From positions 1,435,965 through 1,499,964 of the forward strand of contig KE159795.1 in assembly GCA_000403475.2 (NCBI GenBank): DNA of 64,000 nucleotides. The letters are read 5' to 3'. A program made the position numbers and the translations under genes. Position 1 is the stretch's first letter; each line of letters begins with the position of its first letter. This DNA comes from Lachnospiraceae bacterium MD308 (GTDB lineage: Bacteria > Bacillota > Clostridia > Lachnospirales > Lachnospiraceae). Below the pieces are notes generated by a model. The model was not told where the DNA came from and ran no database searches. It was given only the letters and a program-made list of their open reading frames with translations. Shown in pieces: positions 25,301-32,014 of this stretch.

Positions 25301-27226
25301 GAGATCACCGGCAGCAGGGGCGTTGTGTTCGCTACCGGAACGCCGGTAAGCAACAGTATGACCGAACTTTATACCATTCAACGCTACCTTCAGTATGAGC
25401 GGCTCCAGGAATTGAACATGACCCATTTCGACTGCTGGGCCAGCCGGTTCGGTGAAACGGTGACAGCCCTGGAACTGGCCCCGGAAGGGACCGGCTACCG
25501 GGCGCGGACAAGATTTTCCAAGTTTTTCAACCTGCCGGAGCTGATGAACCTGTTCAAAGAGGTGGCGGACATCAAGACCGCCGACCAGCTGGACCTGCCC
25601 ACCCCGGAGGTGGAATACCACAACATCGTGGCTAAGCCCACCGAACACCAGCAGGATATGGTAAAGGCCCTCTCCGAGCGCGCTGCCAAAGTCCATTCGG
25701 GAACCGTTGACCCATCAACCGACAATATGCTGAAAATCACCTCGGATGGCCGAAAGCTGGGGCTGGACCAGCGCATCATCAACCCCATGCTGCCGGACGA
25801 ACCCGGCACAAAAGTCAACCAGTGCGTGGACAATATCCTGCAAATCTGGCGGGACGGACAGCCGGAAAAGCTGACCCAGCTGGTGTTTTGCGACATTTCC
25901 ACACCCCAGGCGGCTGGCTCCAAAAAGGTGGCTAAAACGCTGGATAACCCGATACTTCACGCTTTGGAACAAGCGGTTCCAGAGCCGGAGAAACCGCTGG
26001 CCTTTACGGTCTATGAGGACATCCGGCAGAAACTCATCGCACAGGGTATGCCCGCCAGCCAGATCGCTTTTATCCATGAGGCCAATACCGAAGTCCGCAA
26101 AAAGGAGCTGTTCTCCAAAGTCCGCTCCGGCCAGGTGCGCGTCCTGTTAGGCTCCACCCAGAAGATGGGGGCCGGGACCAACGTGCAGGATTTGCTGGTG
26201 GCCCTTCACGATCTGGACTGCCCCTGGAGGCCCGGAGATCTGGCCCAGCGAAAAGGGCGGATCGAGCGCCAGGGCAACCAGAACCCGCTGGTCCATGTTT
26301 ACCGCTATGTGACCGAAGGGACCTTCGACGCATACCTCTGGCAGACGGTGGAGAACAAGCAGAAATTCATCTCCCAGATCATGACCTCAAAATCCCCGGT
26401 CCGCAGCTGTGACGATGTGGACGAAACCGCCCTGTCCTTTGCGGAGATCAAGGCCCTATGCGCCGGGGACCCCCGCATCAAGGAGCGTATGGATTTGGAT
26501 GTGGAGGTATCCCGCTTAAAGCTGATGAAGGCCGACCACCAGAGCAAGCAGTACCGGCTGGAAGATCAGCTGTTAAAGCACTTCCCGGAGGAGATCGAGA
26601 AACACAAAGGCTTTATCCAGGGCTTGGAAACGGATATGGAAACCCTGGCGGCACACCCCCACCCGACAGACGGATTTACCGGCATGGAAGTCCGGGGCGA
26701 TACGCTCACCGACAAAGAGAACGCCGGAGCCGCCCTTTTGGACGCCTGCAAGGAGGTTAAAGGCTCCGAGCCGGTGCAGGTCGGCAGCTACCGGGGATTT
26801 GCTATGTTTGTAACCTTTGACGCTTTTCAGAAGGAATATATGCTCCAACTGAAAGGCAGGATGACCCACCGTACCGCCCTGGGCGCGGACCCGCGCGGCA
26901 ACCTGACCCGGATTGACAACGCGCTTTCCCAGATGCCCCAGCGGTTGGAAAGCGTCAAAGTCCAGCTGGATAACCTTTACCAGCAGCAGGCCGCCGCGAA
27001 GGAGGAAGTGGGCAAAGCCTTCCCCTATGAGGAGGAATTGCGGGTCAAGAACGCCCGTCTGGTGGAGCTGGATATGGAGCTGAACATGGACAGCAAGGGG
27101 CAGTCCCGTCCAGAAGCGGCGATTTCCAAGCGCGCAAGGCCCTCGGTGCTGGAAGGGCTGAAACGCCCCATCCCGCCCCGCAGCATGGAAAAGAAACCCA
27201 GACAACAGGAACAGGAGGCAAGATAA
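19379..27226 (+). CDS. giant ArdC-N / N6-adenine methylase / SNF2-type helicase fusion
   Basis: About 2615 aa from ATG 19379 (AAAGGAGG 11 bases upstream). Domains in order: an ArdC-N-like region (~1-110; HDQLMIYAQRPDATA, RRGSKGIAL); a low-complexity Pro/Gly/Glu linker (~260-390); acidic repeats and a YodL-like region. An N6-methylase core follows, with LEPSCGVGNFFG near 1096 and catalytic-type VGNVPFG near 1160. The SNF2-like helicase has HEVGAGKTFE near 1771, DESHNYKN near 1933 and GRIERQGN near 2293, followed by a coiled-coil tail. The architecture resembles the methylase-helicase anti-restriction protein DarB of phage P1, so protection or processing of transferred DNA is the likely role. 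tnpV lies inside it in another frame. Confidence 0.9.
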   Translation: MATKAQMYAQMADHAAVQLTSSWNEWMRFLDTASRLYKYPFHDQLMIYAQRPDATACAEYDLWNDKMGRYVRRGSKGIALVDDSGDRTRLRYVFDISDTGTRPHSRTPWLWKMEERHIDSISAMLENRYGVGGDDLGGQLTEIARRLAGEYWADNGRDFLYIVDDSFLEEYDELNIEVQFKAAATVSIAYSLMSRCGLAPEQYFTHEDFMPVFDFNTPATVGALGTAVSQINQQVLRQIGVTILNAEREANKERSQQNEQHLNLHSERGLSDSQPATDRTARNAPGQVRQDAENLLEGTPAHPLQPSADEREAVPAPVGDRPDREQPIGAADAKTGAGGGRDRGTESPRHDAVGGPDEQLQGPGGGDSAGGTYQQLTFNLFLSEAEQIQNIDEAENVKASSAFSFAQKDIDHTEPPQPALEDVLEQYKPVVTAAIMEDTAYRNACGHTDHENAVIEGNAAVRRAVLGSGNMQLLKQYSDVPEFRHRLHQEVIAETYPKLHELLRPLSQDDIDEALCAWNGDMDSKRAVVRYMKEHGREKDTAAWLSKEYGGPEHTNLFIVRAGSPEEMELPWPKVQRRIAQLIKEDRFFTEAERDNLDDIDPIAIRENLAQRGIVNGQVVEPEKLDNDPFIQQVMADVEQIAADEAEPRFSVVMTSDAFPDPEDAFAVWDNQTNDYYTASDGTVRTFSREEAAEQFLAGLEPQEIKADRQEEPAQETAAPAAEEPEPFTHDPLASAYGVGDFVFLEDTEYRITDLQQGYVQLNDPALAYPIYRTESKEQFERAIRQDPRNSAITDYLPADLDQFSPDLREALTGDGGLLDGLAKEDIAVLLRSGAGNPAVAQHLSQRFSGTVETMQLETGDTADYRTTDKGMEVEILREDETVLAALYESWAPIAAALRALYQQELDGFSHEPAQPEEQLAEEQPDFVNPPAPEPEPQITITPVTRYPGEQNHLPYDIEVHTLRFDEPEPTPPQPTAGNFRITDIHLGEGGPKAKFRANMDAINLLKELEFENRQATPEEQETLSRYVGWGGLADAFDESKPAWAKEFAELYATLSPEEYEAAKGTTLNAHYTSPTVIQAIYEAVGKMGFQTGNILEPSCGVGNFFGMLPDSMAGSHLYGVELDSITGRIAKQLYPKADITIAGFQTTDRRDFYDLAVGNVPFGQYSVNDRAYNKLNFNIHNYFFAKSLDQVRPGGVVAFVTSRYTMDSKDSTVRRYLAQRAELLGAIRLPNNAFKANAGTEVVSDIIFLQKRDRPIDIAPDWTQTGQTEDDFTINRYFLDHPEMVLGRQEPESTAHGMDYTVNPIEGLELSDQLHDAIKYIRGTYQEAELPELGEGEEIDTSIPADPDVKNYSYTVVDGAVYYRENSRMVRPDLNATAEARVKGLVELRDCVQKLIAQQMDSFVSDTAIRETQAELNRLYDAFSAKYGLINDRGNRLAFADDSSYYLLCALEVIDDDGQLKQKADMFTKRTIKPHQAVTAVDTASEALAVSIAEKAEVDMAYMAELSGKTQEELAQELRGVIFRLPGPLAEGESPHYVTADEYLSGNVRRKLRQAQRAADKDPAFSVNVEALTAAQPKDLDASEIEVRLGATWIDKEYIQQFMYETFHTPYYLQRQVEVKYASYTAEWQITGKNAVGYGDVAANTTYGTDRANAYKILEDSLNLRDVRIYDTIEDAEGRERRVLNAKETTLAAQKQMAIREAFRDWIWKDPQRRQTLVRQYNEEMNSIRPREYDGQHIRFAGMNPEITLREHQKNAIAHVLYGGNTLLAHEVGAGKTFEMVAAAMESKRLGLCQKSLFVVPNHLTEQWASEFLRLYPSANILVTTKKDFESHNRKKFCARIATGDYDAVIIGHSQFERIPISRERQERLLREQINEITDGIAEVEASGGERFTVKQLERTKKSLEARLEKLQAESRKDDVITFEQLGVDRLFVDESHNYKNLFLYTKMRNVAGLSTTDAQKSSDMFAKCRYMDEITGSRGVVFATGTPVSNSMTELYTIQRYLQYERLQELNMTHFDCWASRFGETVTALELAPEGTGYRARTRFSKFFNLPELMNLFKEVADIKTADQLDLPTPEVEYHNIVAKPTEHQQDMVKALSERAAKVHSGTVDPSTDNMLKITSDGRKLGLDQRIINPMLPDEPGTKVNQCVDNILQIWRDGQPEKLTQLVFCDISTPQAAGSKKVAKTLDNPILHALEQAVPEPEKPLAFTVYEDIRQKLIAQGMPASQIAFIHEANTEVRKKELFSKVRSGQVRVLLGSTQKMGAGTNVQDLLVALHDLDCPWRPGDLAQRKGRIERQGNQNPLVHVYRYVTEGTFDAYLWQTVENKQKFISQIMTSKSPVRSCDDVDETALSFAEIKALCAGDPRIKERMDLDVEVSRLKLMKADHQSKQYRLEDQLLKHFPEEIEKHKGFIQGLETDMETLAAHPHPTDGFTGMEVRGDTLTDKENAGAALLDACKEVKGSEPVQVGSYRGFAMFVTFDAFQKEYMLQLKGRMTHRTALGADPRGNLTRIDNALSQMPQRLESVKVQLDNLYQQQAAAKEEVGKAFPYEEELRVKNARLVELDMELNMDSKGQSRPEAAISKRARPSVLEGLKRPIPPRSMEKKPRQQEQEAR
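20151..20507 (+). CDS. TnpV family protein, nested in the helicase gene (+1 frame)
   Basis: A 118-aa ORF: MNNTLTYIQNGDYLIPNLQL..., LGKYGRMRKTYLKEHRP, MQWVGLMSSCKAQAEEILLA. This is the transposon-encoded TnpV pattern, read in a different frame wholly inside the giant methylase-helicase gene. AGAAAGGAGCCAGCAAA before ATG 20151 is a strong ribosome site. In the same bases the helicase frame encodes only the low-complexity linker, so the domain-bearing frame here is TnpV. A true overlapping gene is the best reading. Function of TnpV in transposition is not established. Confidence 0.8.
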   Translation: MNNTLTYIQNGDYLIPNLQLTEQPETPLGKYGRMRKTYLKEHRPILYNRLLMSEKLYPHLLEIDRTANSRLEQLMPKLAQAAGVTEELKARDMMQWVGLMSSCKAQAEEILLAELINS

Positions 27227-27227
27227 T

Positions 27228-28034
27228 ATGAACAGCAACGAAAAGAATACGGCCCTTTATGAGAAGATGGCCGCTGAACAGGATACCTTCCGGGATTGGC
27301 TGAAAAGCCAGTCCCCGGAGGAGGTCTTAAACCATGCCTATGAGTACACCGTCCGGGAGGACATTGTGATGGCGATGGAGGAACTGGAACTCTCCGGTGC
27401 ACAGGCACAGGCGCTTCTGGATTCCCCCTCCCCGCTGGCTGATGTGTACCGCCATTTTGAAAAACTGGAAACCGGCTATATGGATGTGATCCGGGAAAGC
27501 ATTGAGGAACGGGCCAATGAGATGTGCAAGGCAAAAGAGGAACAGAGAGCCGCCCCGGTCTATCCCCACTCCGCCGCCTATGCGTCCGAGCATGGGGAAA
27601 TGGCACAGTACCGCGCCTCCCTGCAAGTCAGTCTTGCCTGCAAAGAAGCCATTGAGCAGGCCATTAACGCCCACTATGGGGATAACCGTCTGAATACCGA
27701 GGCCGCTGTCAAAGAGGTGCTGGAACAGTTCGGGCCGGAGCGTATGCAGTACATCCTTGCCAATACGGTGCTGAAAAAGGAGCATGACGGGCGCATCTCC
27801 CGCGATAACAAAGCCTGGGCGAAAACAATCCCCATGCCGGAGGATGGCGGCGATCCCCGCCACAGTTATGCCTTGGTGGTGGATAAGGTCAACCCCGGTC
27901 TGACCGACCTGTTTTTGAAGCAGGCGCGGAAAGTCCTTCAAGCCCCGGAGAAAGGCTCCGTCCTGGAAAAACTCAAACAGGAGCCGCCGGAACGCAGACC
28001 CGCCGCCCCTAAGAAACGGGAACCGGAACGATGA
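27228..28034 (+). CDS. DUF3848/DUF3849 domain protein
   Basis: A 268-aa soluble protein. The N-terminal part (~5-90: YEKMAAEQDTFRDWLKSQSP, AYEYTVREDIVMAMEE) fits DUF3848. The C-terminal part (~105-215: VYPHSAAYASEHGEMAQYRA, YILANTVLKKEHDGRISRDN) fits DUF3849. It starts one base after the helicase stop and overlaps mobC by four bases, so it is co-expressed with mobilisation genes. Both DUFs are frequent in Tn1549-type elements; no function is established. The Pro/Arg-rich tail is poorly conserved in look. Confidence 0.8.
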   Translation: MNSNEKNTALYEKMAAEQDTFRDWLKSQSPEEVLNHAYEYTVREDIVMAMEELELSGAQAQALLDSPSPLADVYRHFEKLETGYMDVIRESIEERANEMCKAKEEQRAAPVYPHSAAYASEHGEMAQYRASLQVSLACKEAIEQAINAHYGDNRLNTEAAVKEVLEQFGPERMQYILANTVLKKEHDGRISRDNKAWAKTIPMPEDGGDPRHSYALVVDKVNPGLTDLFLKQARKVLQAPEKGSVLEKLKQEPPERRPAAPKKREPER

Positions 28035-28375
28035 GCGCGGCAAAGCGGAAACGGGAGGTACAGGTGAATTTCCGGGTTTCCCCGGAGGAGCTGGCCCTGA
28101 TTGAGCAGAAAATGTCCCAGCTTGGAACCGTCAACCGGGAAGCCTACCTGCGGAAAATGGCGCTGGACGGGTATGTGGTAAAGCTGGATTTGCCGGAGCT
28201 GAAGGAGCTGGTGTCCCTGATGCGCTATTCCAGCAACAACTTAAACCAGCTGACCCGTAAAGTGCATGAAACCGGGCGGGTTTATGACGCTGACCTGGAG
28301 GATATATCCCAGCGGCAGGAACAGCTTTGGGAGGGTGTGCAGAAGATACTGGCCCAGCTTTCCAAGCTCTCCTGA
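28031..28375 (+). CDS. mobC: MobC relaxosome accessory protein
   Basis: A 114-aa DNA-binding protein of the MobC family: a ribbon-helix-helix-like N-terminus (EVQVNFRVSPEELALIEQKM) followed by LMRYSSNNLNQLTRKVHETG, the conserved MobC motif. It would bind the origin of transfer and help the relaxase nick it. It starts in an ATGA overlap with the DUF3848/3849 gene and is followed by a strong terminator, so it ends the long transfer operon. The relaxase gene is separated by ~580 bases and another small gene. Confidence 0.92.
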   Translation: MSAAKRKREVQVNFRVSPEELALIEQKMSQLGTVNREAYLRKMALDGYVVKLDLPELKELVSLMRYSSNNLNQLTRKVHETGRVYDADLEDISQRQEQLWEGVQKILAQLSKLS

Positions 28376-28395
28376 CCGGATAGTTTGCTCCATCT

Positions 28396-28447
28396 GCGGA
28401 GGGAGGAACGGCGTTCTTCGCCGCGCCTTCCTCCGCTTTTTCTTTTT
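28396..28447 (+). terminator. Rho-independent terminator after mobC
   Basis: GCGGAGG...GAGGAA pairs with TTCCTCCGC (ending at 28436), with an inner GGCG/CGCC stem, followed by TTTTTCTTTTT. It closes the long transfer operon. Confidence 0.85.
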
Positions 28448-28524
28448 GACGGTAAACTTGCCGGATGTGCCGGAATCATGGATAATAGCGGCAGAACAGG
28501 GTTTTACGAAAGGAGTGGACTGCT

Positions 28525-28839
28525 ATGATGTCATTTGAACAGGTGATAGACATTTTTGGGGACTATCTGGCATTGGATACAGAAATGGAAGTCTGCAAAA
28601 GCCGGTATGGGTATATCCGGGTGGAGTTTCATGGGACAGGGGAATTACCCGGCTATTGCAGCGGCATGGTCTGCCGTACCCCAAAGGAGCTTTTTGACCT
28701 TCTGCTTTCCGATTATGAAAGCTATCTGGAAATCCAGCGGACAAAAGGACGCAGAGATGTGACGGAGGAAGATAAAAACGAAATTGCCGCACTGTGTCAA
28801 TCCCGTTTGGAGAAGTGGGAAAAAGGAAACGCCAGATAG
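28525..28839 (+). CDS. small conserved protein between mobC and relaxase, unknown
   Basis: A 104-aa acidic protein (MMSFEQVIDIFGDYLALDTE..., YESYLEIQRTKGR). An AAAGGAG ribosome site lies 12 bases upstream. No membrane segment or recognised domain is visible. It stands as a single gene between two terminators, so it can be expressed apart from the transfer operon. It is likely an accessory element protein; no function can be assigned. Confidence 0.65.
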   Translation: MMSFEQVIDIFGDYLALDTEMEVCKSRYGYIRVEFHGTGELPGYCSGMVCRTPKELFDLLLSDYESYLEIQRTKGRRDVTEEDKNEIAALCQSRLEKWEKGNAR

Positions 28840-28909
28840 CTTTGGGTGATTTACTTTTGGCATGAAACAGGATAATCCGATATAAAAATGTTGAATAAAA
28901 AGAAACAAG

Positions 28910-28934
28910 CGGTCTGCGTATGCAGGCCGTTTTG
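28910..28934 (+). terminator. terminator before the relaxase gene
   Basis: CGGTCTGC pairs with GCAGGCCG around a GTAT loop and is followed by TTTTG, a compact Rho-independent hairpin. Confidence 0.65.
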
Positions 28935-28955
28935 TTATGAAGGGAGGATTCCATC

Positions 28956-30374
28956 ATGGCAACCACACGCATCATGCCGCTGCACACCGGTAAGGGCCGC
29001 ACCGAAAGTCAGGCTGTCAGTGACATCATCGACTATGTATCTAACCCGCAAAAGACAGATAACGGCAGGCTTGTCACCGGCTTTGCGTGTGACAGCCGGG
29101 TAGCCGACGCCGAGTTTCTGTTGGCAAAACGGGAGTACATTTCTACCACCGGACGGGTACGGGGCGCGGACGATGTGCTGGCCTACCATGTCCGGCAGTC
29201 CTTTGTCCCCGGCGAGATTACCCCGGAAGAAGCAAACCGGCTGGGCGTGGAGTTTGCAAAGCGGTTCACCAAGGGCAGTCACGCCTTTGTGGTCTGTACC
29301 CATATCGACAAGTCCCATATCCATAACCACATCATCTGGAACGCGGTCAATCTGAACTGTGACCGGAAATTCCGAAACTTTTGGGGCAGTACCCGCGCGG
29401 TCCGGCGGCTCAACGATACCATCTGTGTTGAGAACGGCTATTCCATTGTAGAGGACCCAAAACCGCATGGAAAAAGCTATAACAAGTGGCTGGGGGATCA
29501 GGCGAAGCCCTCCCACCGGGAACAGCTCCGCGTGATGATTGACCAGGCATTAGAACAGAAACCGGCAGACTTTGACGGGCTGTTAAAGCTGCTTGCGGAA
29601 ATGGGTTGTGAGGTGTCACGCCGGGGACAGGCAATCCGGCTCAAAGCCCCCGGCTGGAAGAATGTTGCCCGCATGGATGAAAAGCTGGGACAAGGGTATA
29701 GCGAAGATGAAATACGGGCGGTCCTTGCCGGAGAAAAGCAGCATACGCCCCGCAGAAAAGACGCGGTTTCAACTCCCACTCCCAAGGTCAATCTTCTGGT
29801 GGATATTCAGGCAAAATTGCAGGCCGGAAAAGGCGCTGGCTATGCGCGCTGGGCAAAGGTATTCAATCTGAAACAGATGGCGCAGACAATGAACTATCTC
29901 ACCGAGCATGGCCTGCTGGAATACGCAGTCTTGGAAGAAAAAGCGGCTGCTGCTACCACCCGCCACAATGAGCTGTCGGCACAGATCAAGGCGGCGGAAA
30001 CCCGCATGGCGGAGATAGCCGTACTGCGGACCCACATCATCAATTATGTGAAAACTCGCGAGATCTATGCGGCCTACCGCAAGGCGGGGTATTCCAAGAA
30101 ATTTTTAGCGGAACATGAAGCGGATATTTTGCTCCACAAGGCGGCAAAGCAGGCTTTTGACGATTTGGGTATCAAGAAGCTGCCCACCGTCAAGAGCTTG
30201 CAGGCCGAGTATGCCCAGCTGTTGGAAGGAAAGAAAAAAGACTATGCCGAGTACCGGCGCTCCCGCGAGGAAATGCGGGAACTGCTGGCCGCAAAAGCCA
30301 ACGTGGACCGGCTGATGGGATATGGGGAGGAACGCCAGAATGACCGGGAAAAGGAACAGGGGCAGGATCGCTGA
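28956..30374 (+). CDS. relaxase / mobilisation nuclease (MOBP-type)
   Basis: A 472-aa relaxase that would nick oriT, bind the 5' end and pilot the strand through the channel. The metal-binding HUH motif is clear: HIDKSHIHNH near residues 116-125, followed by IIWNAVN. A tyrosine candidate for the nucleophile is in IIDYVSNPQ near residue 27. The C-terminal ~200 residues are helical and coiled, with basic runs. GAAGGGAGG precedes ATG 28956. The family is the Relaxase/Mobilisation nuclease domain type of Tn1549-like elements. The candidate oriT lies directly downstream. Confidence 0.93.
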   Translation: MATTRIMPLHTGKGRTESQAVSDIIDYVSNPQKTDNGRLVTGFACDSRVADAEFLLAKREYISTTGRVRGADDVLAYHVRQSFVPGEITPEEANRLGVEFAKRFTKGSHAFVVCTHIDKSHIHNHIIWNAVNLNCDRKFRNFWGSTRAVRRLNDTICVENGYSIVEDPKPHGKSYNKWLGDQAKPSHREQLRVMIDQALEQKPADFDGLLKLLAEMGCEVSRRGQAIRLKAPGWKNVARMDEKLGQGYSEDEIRAVLAGEKQHTPRRKDAVSTPTPKVNLLVDIQAKLQAGKGAGYARWAKVFNLKQMAQTMNYLTEHGLLEYAVLEEKAAAATTRHNELSAQIKAAETRMAEIAVLRTHIINYVKTREIYAAYRKAGYSKKFLAEHEADILLHKAAKQAFDDLGIKKLPTVKSLQAEYAQLLEGKKKDYAEYRRSREEMRELLAAKANVDRLMGYGEERQNDREKEQGQDR

Positions 30375-30441
30375 CGCTCCGTTTTTTCGTACTATCTCAC
30401 CGCCGCAGGCAGGTGAAAAGTGTTCCGAAGGAACGCGCAGC

Positions 30442-30563
30442 CACAGAATGAAATTCTGTGTTCAAAGGGGCTTGGGGAATCCCCAACAAGCAGCGCCAGG
30501 AGCCGGATGGCTATCCTGGGGCATTGCTTGCCAAGTTTATTGCTTATGACAAGCTTGTCATAA
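30442..30563. other. candidate origin of transfer
   Basis: The non-coding region after the relaxase holds four features in series. CACAGAAT/ATTCTGTG hairpin is at 30442-30460. The TTGGGGAATCCCCAA palindrome is at 30472-30486. TATCCTG is at 30512-30518, like the nick region of IncP/MOBP origins. A perfect 20-bp palindrome TTATGACAAG/CTTGTCATAA is at 30544-30563. Hairpins next to a TATCCTG box beside the relaxase gene are the expected form of an oriT. The exact nick is inferred. Confidence 0.55.
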
Positions 30564-30637
30564 CTTCTATGCTCATGCGGATACTGAACATAGGCGCAGA
30601 GCTGTTGAGGCCGCTATGCGTAACCCCTACTATGAGT

Positions 30638-30713
30638 AAATTTTTATCAGAACTTTTTGCCGCTGCATTCCTGCATTTTCAAGGATTCTGCCTTCTCGTT
30701 CTGATAAAAATTT
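30638..30713. repeat. 16-bp perfect inverted repeat before the tyrosine recombinase
   Basis: AAATTTTTATCAGAAC at 30638-30653 is repeated inverted at 30698-30713, 44 bases apart. It separates the backbone (oriT side) from the recombinase-signalling cargo. It may be a terminator pair, a protein-binding site, or the left boundary of the cargo. Confidence 0.6.
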
Positions 30714-30813
30714 TGTTCCGATAACCATCTCCACGCCCCCCCGCTTTTGCTCCGTATAGATTGTCTAATAACCGCTACAATAATGGTATCTCAAACCAAG
30801 GAGGATTACCGTT

Positions 30814-31668
30814 ATGAGCAACACATTATATCGTATCACGTCCGAATGCATCTGCCGCTACGCCGTTTATCTTCGTGAACAGGAACGGGCAGCGCATACC
30901 GTTCAGAAGTACGTCCACGACCTGGGGGAGCTGGCGGCATATCTGGACGGCCAGACCGTCACCAAAGCTGCCCTGATTGAGTGGAAAGAGCAGCTTACCG
31001 CCGCCTACGCCCCGGCCACTGTCAACTCCATGCTCACCGCCGCCAACGGCTTTTTCGCGTTCATGGGTTGGCGGGATTTGTCCCTGCGACTGCTGAAAAT
31101 CCAGAAAACCATCTTCTGTGATGAGAGCCGGGAGCTGACCCGCGCCGAATACATCCGGCTAGTGGAAGCCGCAGAACGGGAGGGCAACCAGCGTCTTTCC
31201 CTGGTGCTGCAAACCATCTGCGCAACGGGCATACGGGTGTCCGAGCTGCGCTTCATCACCGCCGAGGCCGTGAGCGTTGGCAGAGCGGAGATTTTCAATA
31301 AGGGCAAACGCCGGGTGGTGTTCCTTCCGGACAAGCTGCAAAGGCTGCTGAAAAAATATCTCCGGGAACAAAAAAAGACCGCCGGGGCGGTGTTCACCAC
31401 CCGGACGGGAAAGCCCCTAGATCGCTCCAACATTTGGCGGGATATGAAAAAGCTGTGCGAGAGCGCAAACGTGGAGCCGGGGAAAGTCTTTCCCCACAAC
31501 CTCCGGCACCTGTTCGCCCGGACGTACTACTCTCTGGAAAAGGATTTGTCCCGGCTGGCGGACATTCTGGGCCATTCCAGCGTCAACACCACCCGCATTT
31601 ACACCGTGGAGAGCGGAACCGTCCACGCCCAGCAGGTTGCCCGATTGGGCCTTGTCCTGACAACATAG
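30814..31668 (+). CDS. tyrosine recombinase, candidate invertase of the adjacent switch
   Basis: A 284-aa tyrosine recombinase. A SAM-like N-terminal core-binding domain (~1-95) is followed by the catalytic domain with Arg in ATGIRVSEL (~140), Lys in NKGKRR (~167), HNLRH (~228-232), LGHSS (~254) and the tyrosine in TRIYTVES (~264). All five catalytic positions are present. AAGGAGG precedes ATG 30814. The compact size fits DNA invertases rather than phage integrases with arm-binding domains. Its last codons overlap the first of three direct recombination-site copies, and an inverted copy lies 226 bp further on, so inversion of that segment is its likely job. Confidence 0.92.
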   Translation: MSNTLYRITSECICRYAVYLREQERAAHTVQKYVHDLGELAAYLDGQTVTKAALIEWKEQLTAAYAPATVNSMLTAANGFFAFMGWRDLSLRLLKIQKTIFCDESRELTRAEYIRLVEAAEREGNQRLSLVLQTICATGIRVSELRFITAEAVSVGRAEIFNKGKRRVVFLPDKLQRLLKKYLREQKKTAGAVFTTRTGKPLDRSNIWRDMKKLCESANVEPGKVFPHNLRHLFARTYYSLEKDLSRLADILGHSSVNTTRIYTVESGTVHAQQVARLGLVLTT

Positions 31669-31764
31669 TTTCACTTCTGTTGTAGAGGGCGCAAAAAACA
31701 CAACAGACTTTCACTTCTGTTGTAGAGGGCGCAAAAAACACAACAGACTTTCACTTCTGTTGTA
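31660..31764 (+). repeat. three direct copies of a recombination site, 40-bp period
   Basis: A 24-bp site made of arm ACAACAGA, spacer CTTTCACT and inverted arm TCTGTTGT occurs at 31700-31723 and 31740-31763. A copy with two mismatches is at 31660-31683, over the recombinase stop codon. The copies sit in two perfect 40-bp tandem units (31669-31708, 31709-31748) plus a partial third. 8-bp inverted arms around an asymmetric 8-bp spacer are the form of a tyrosine recombinase crossover site. Confidence 0.85.
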
Positions 31765-31795
31765 ACCCGCCTGTTTTCAAGCCGATACATATACT

Positions 31796-31824
31796 ATTAT
31801 ATTAAGTGCCAACAAAAAATGCAA
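31796..31824 (-). promoter_or_regulatory. leftward promoter inside the invertible segment
   Basis: On the minus strand TTGCAT (31819-31824) is followed after exactly 17 bases by a perfect TATAAT (31796-31801). The -35 box matches consensus at only three positions. It points left, away from the EAL gene. I see no comparable rightward promoter in the segment. Confidence 0.65.
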
Positions 31825-31857
31825 GGATTTTCTTCGGGATGATTTGCACGAAAAACA

Positions 31858-31895
31858 GACGGGACAGTTGAGCTTTTTTGCCCCGTCAGTTTTTT
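31858..31895. terminator. bidirectional terminator in the invertible segment
   Basis: GACGGG (31858-31863) pairs with CCCGTC (31882-31887). T-runs follow on both strands: AGTTTTTT to the right and TGTTTTTC to the left. It would insulate the segment in either orientation. Confidence 0.65.
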
Positions 31896-31990
31896 GCGCT
31901 TATTTTTGCGCTTAAAAGAAATATCAACTCCCTTTTTTCCCGCAATCAACTTAATGACAGTATAACCACATAGCTTTGGTAGAAGAAATT

Positions 31991-32014
31991 ACAACAGAAG
32001 TGAAAGTCTGTTGT
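31991..32014 (-). repeat. inverted recombination site upstream of the EAL gene
   Basis: An exact reverse complement of the 24-bp site at 31700 and 31740, including the asymmetric spacer. It ends 57 bases before the start codon of the EAL protein, the classical position for the distal repeat of an invertible promoter. Confidence 0.85.

Larger units (their letters stand above)
31765..31990. other. putative invertible promoter segment
   Basis: This 226-bp non-coding segment is bounded on the left by direct copies of the recombination site and on the right by the same site inverted. It contains an outward (leftward) promoter and a terminator hairpin that works in both directions. In the orientation given, the promoter points toward the recombinase gene and away from the EAL gene, so the downstream operon would be off. 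Inversion would place the promoter before that operon. Confidence 0.75.

Noticed and set aside
30458-30724. Possible 88-aa protein downstream of the relaxase
   Set aside because: It runs through the candidate oriT hairpins and a 16-bp inverted repeat, and has no ribosome site.
31669-31764. CRISPR-like array from the 40-bp repeats
   Set aside because: The repeat units are entirely identical with no variable spacers, there are fewer than three, and no cas genes are near.
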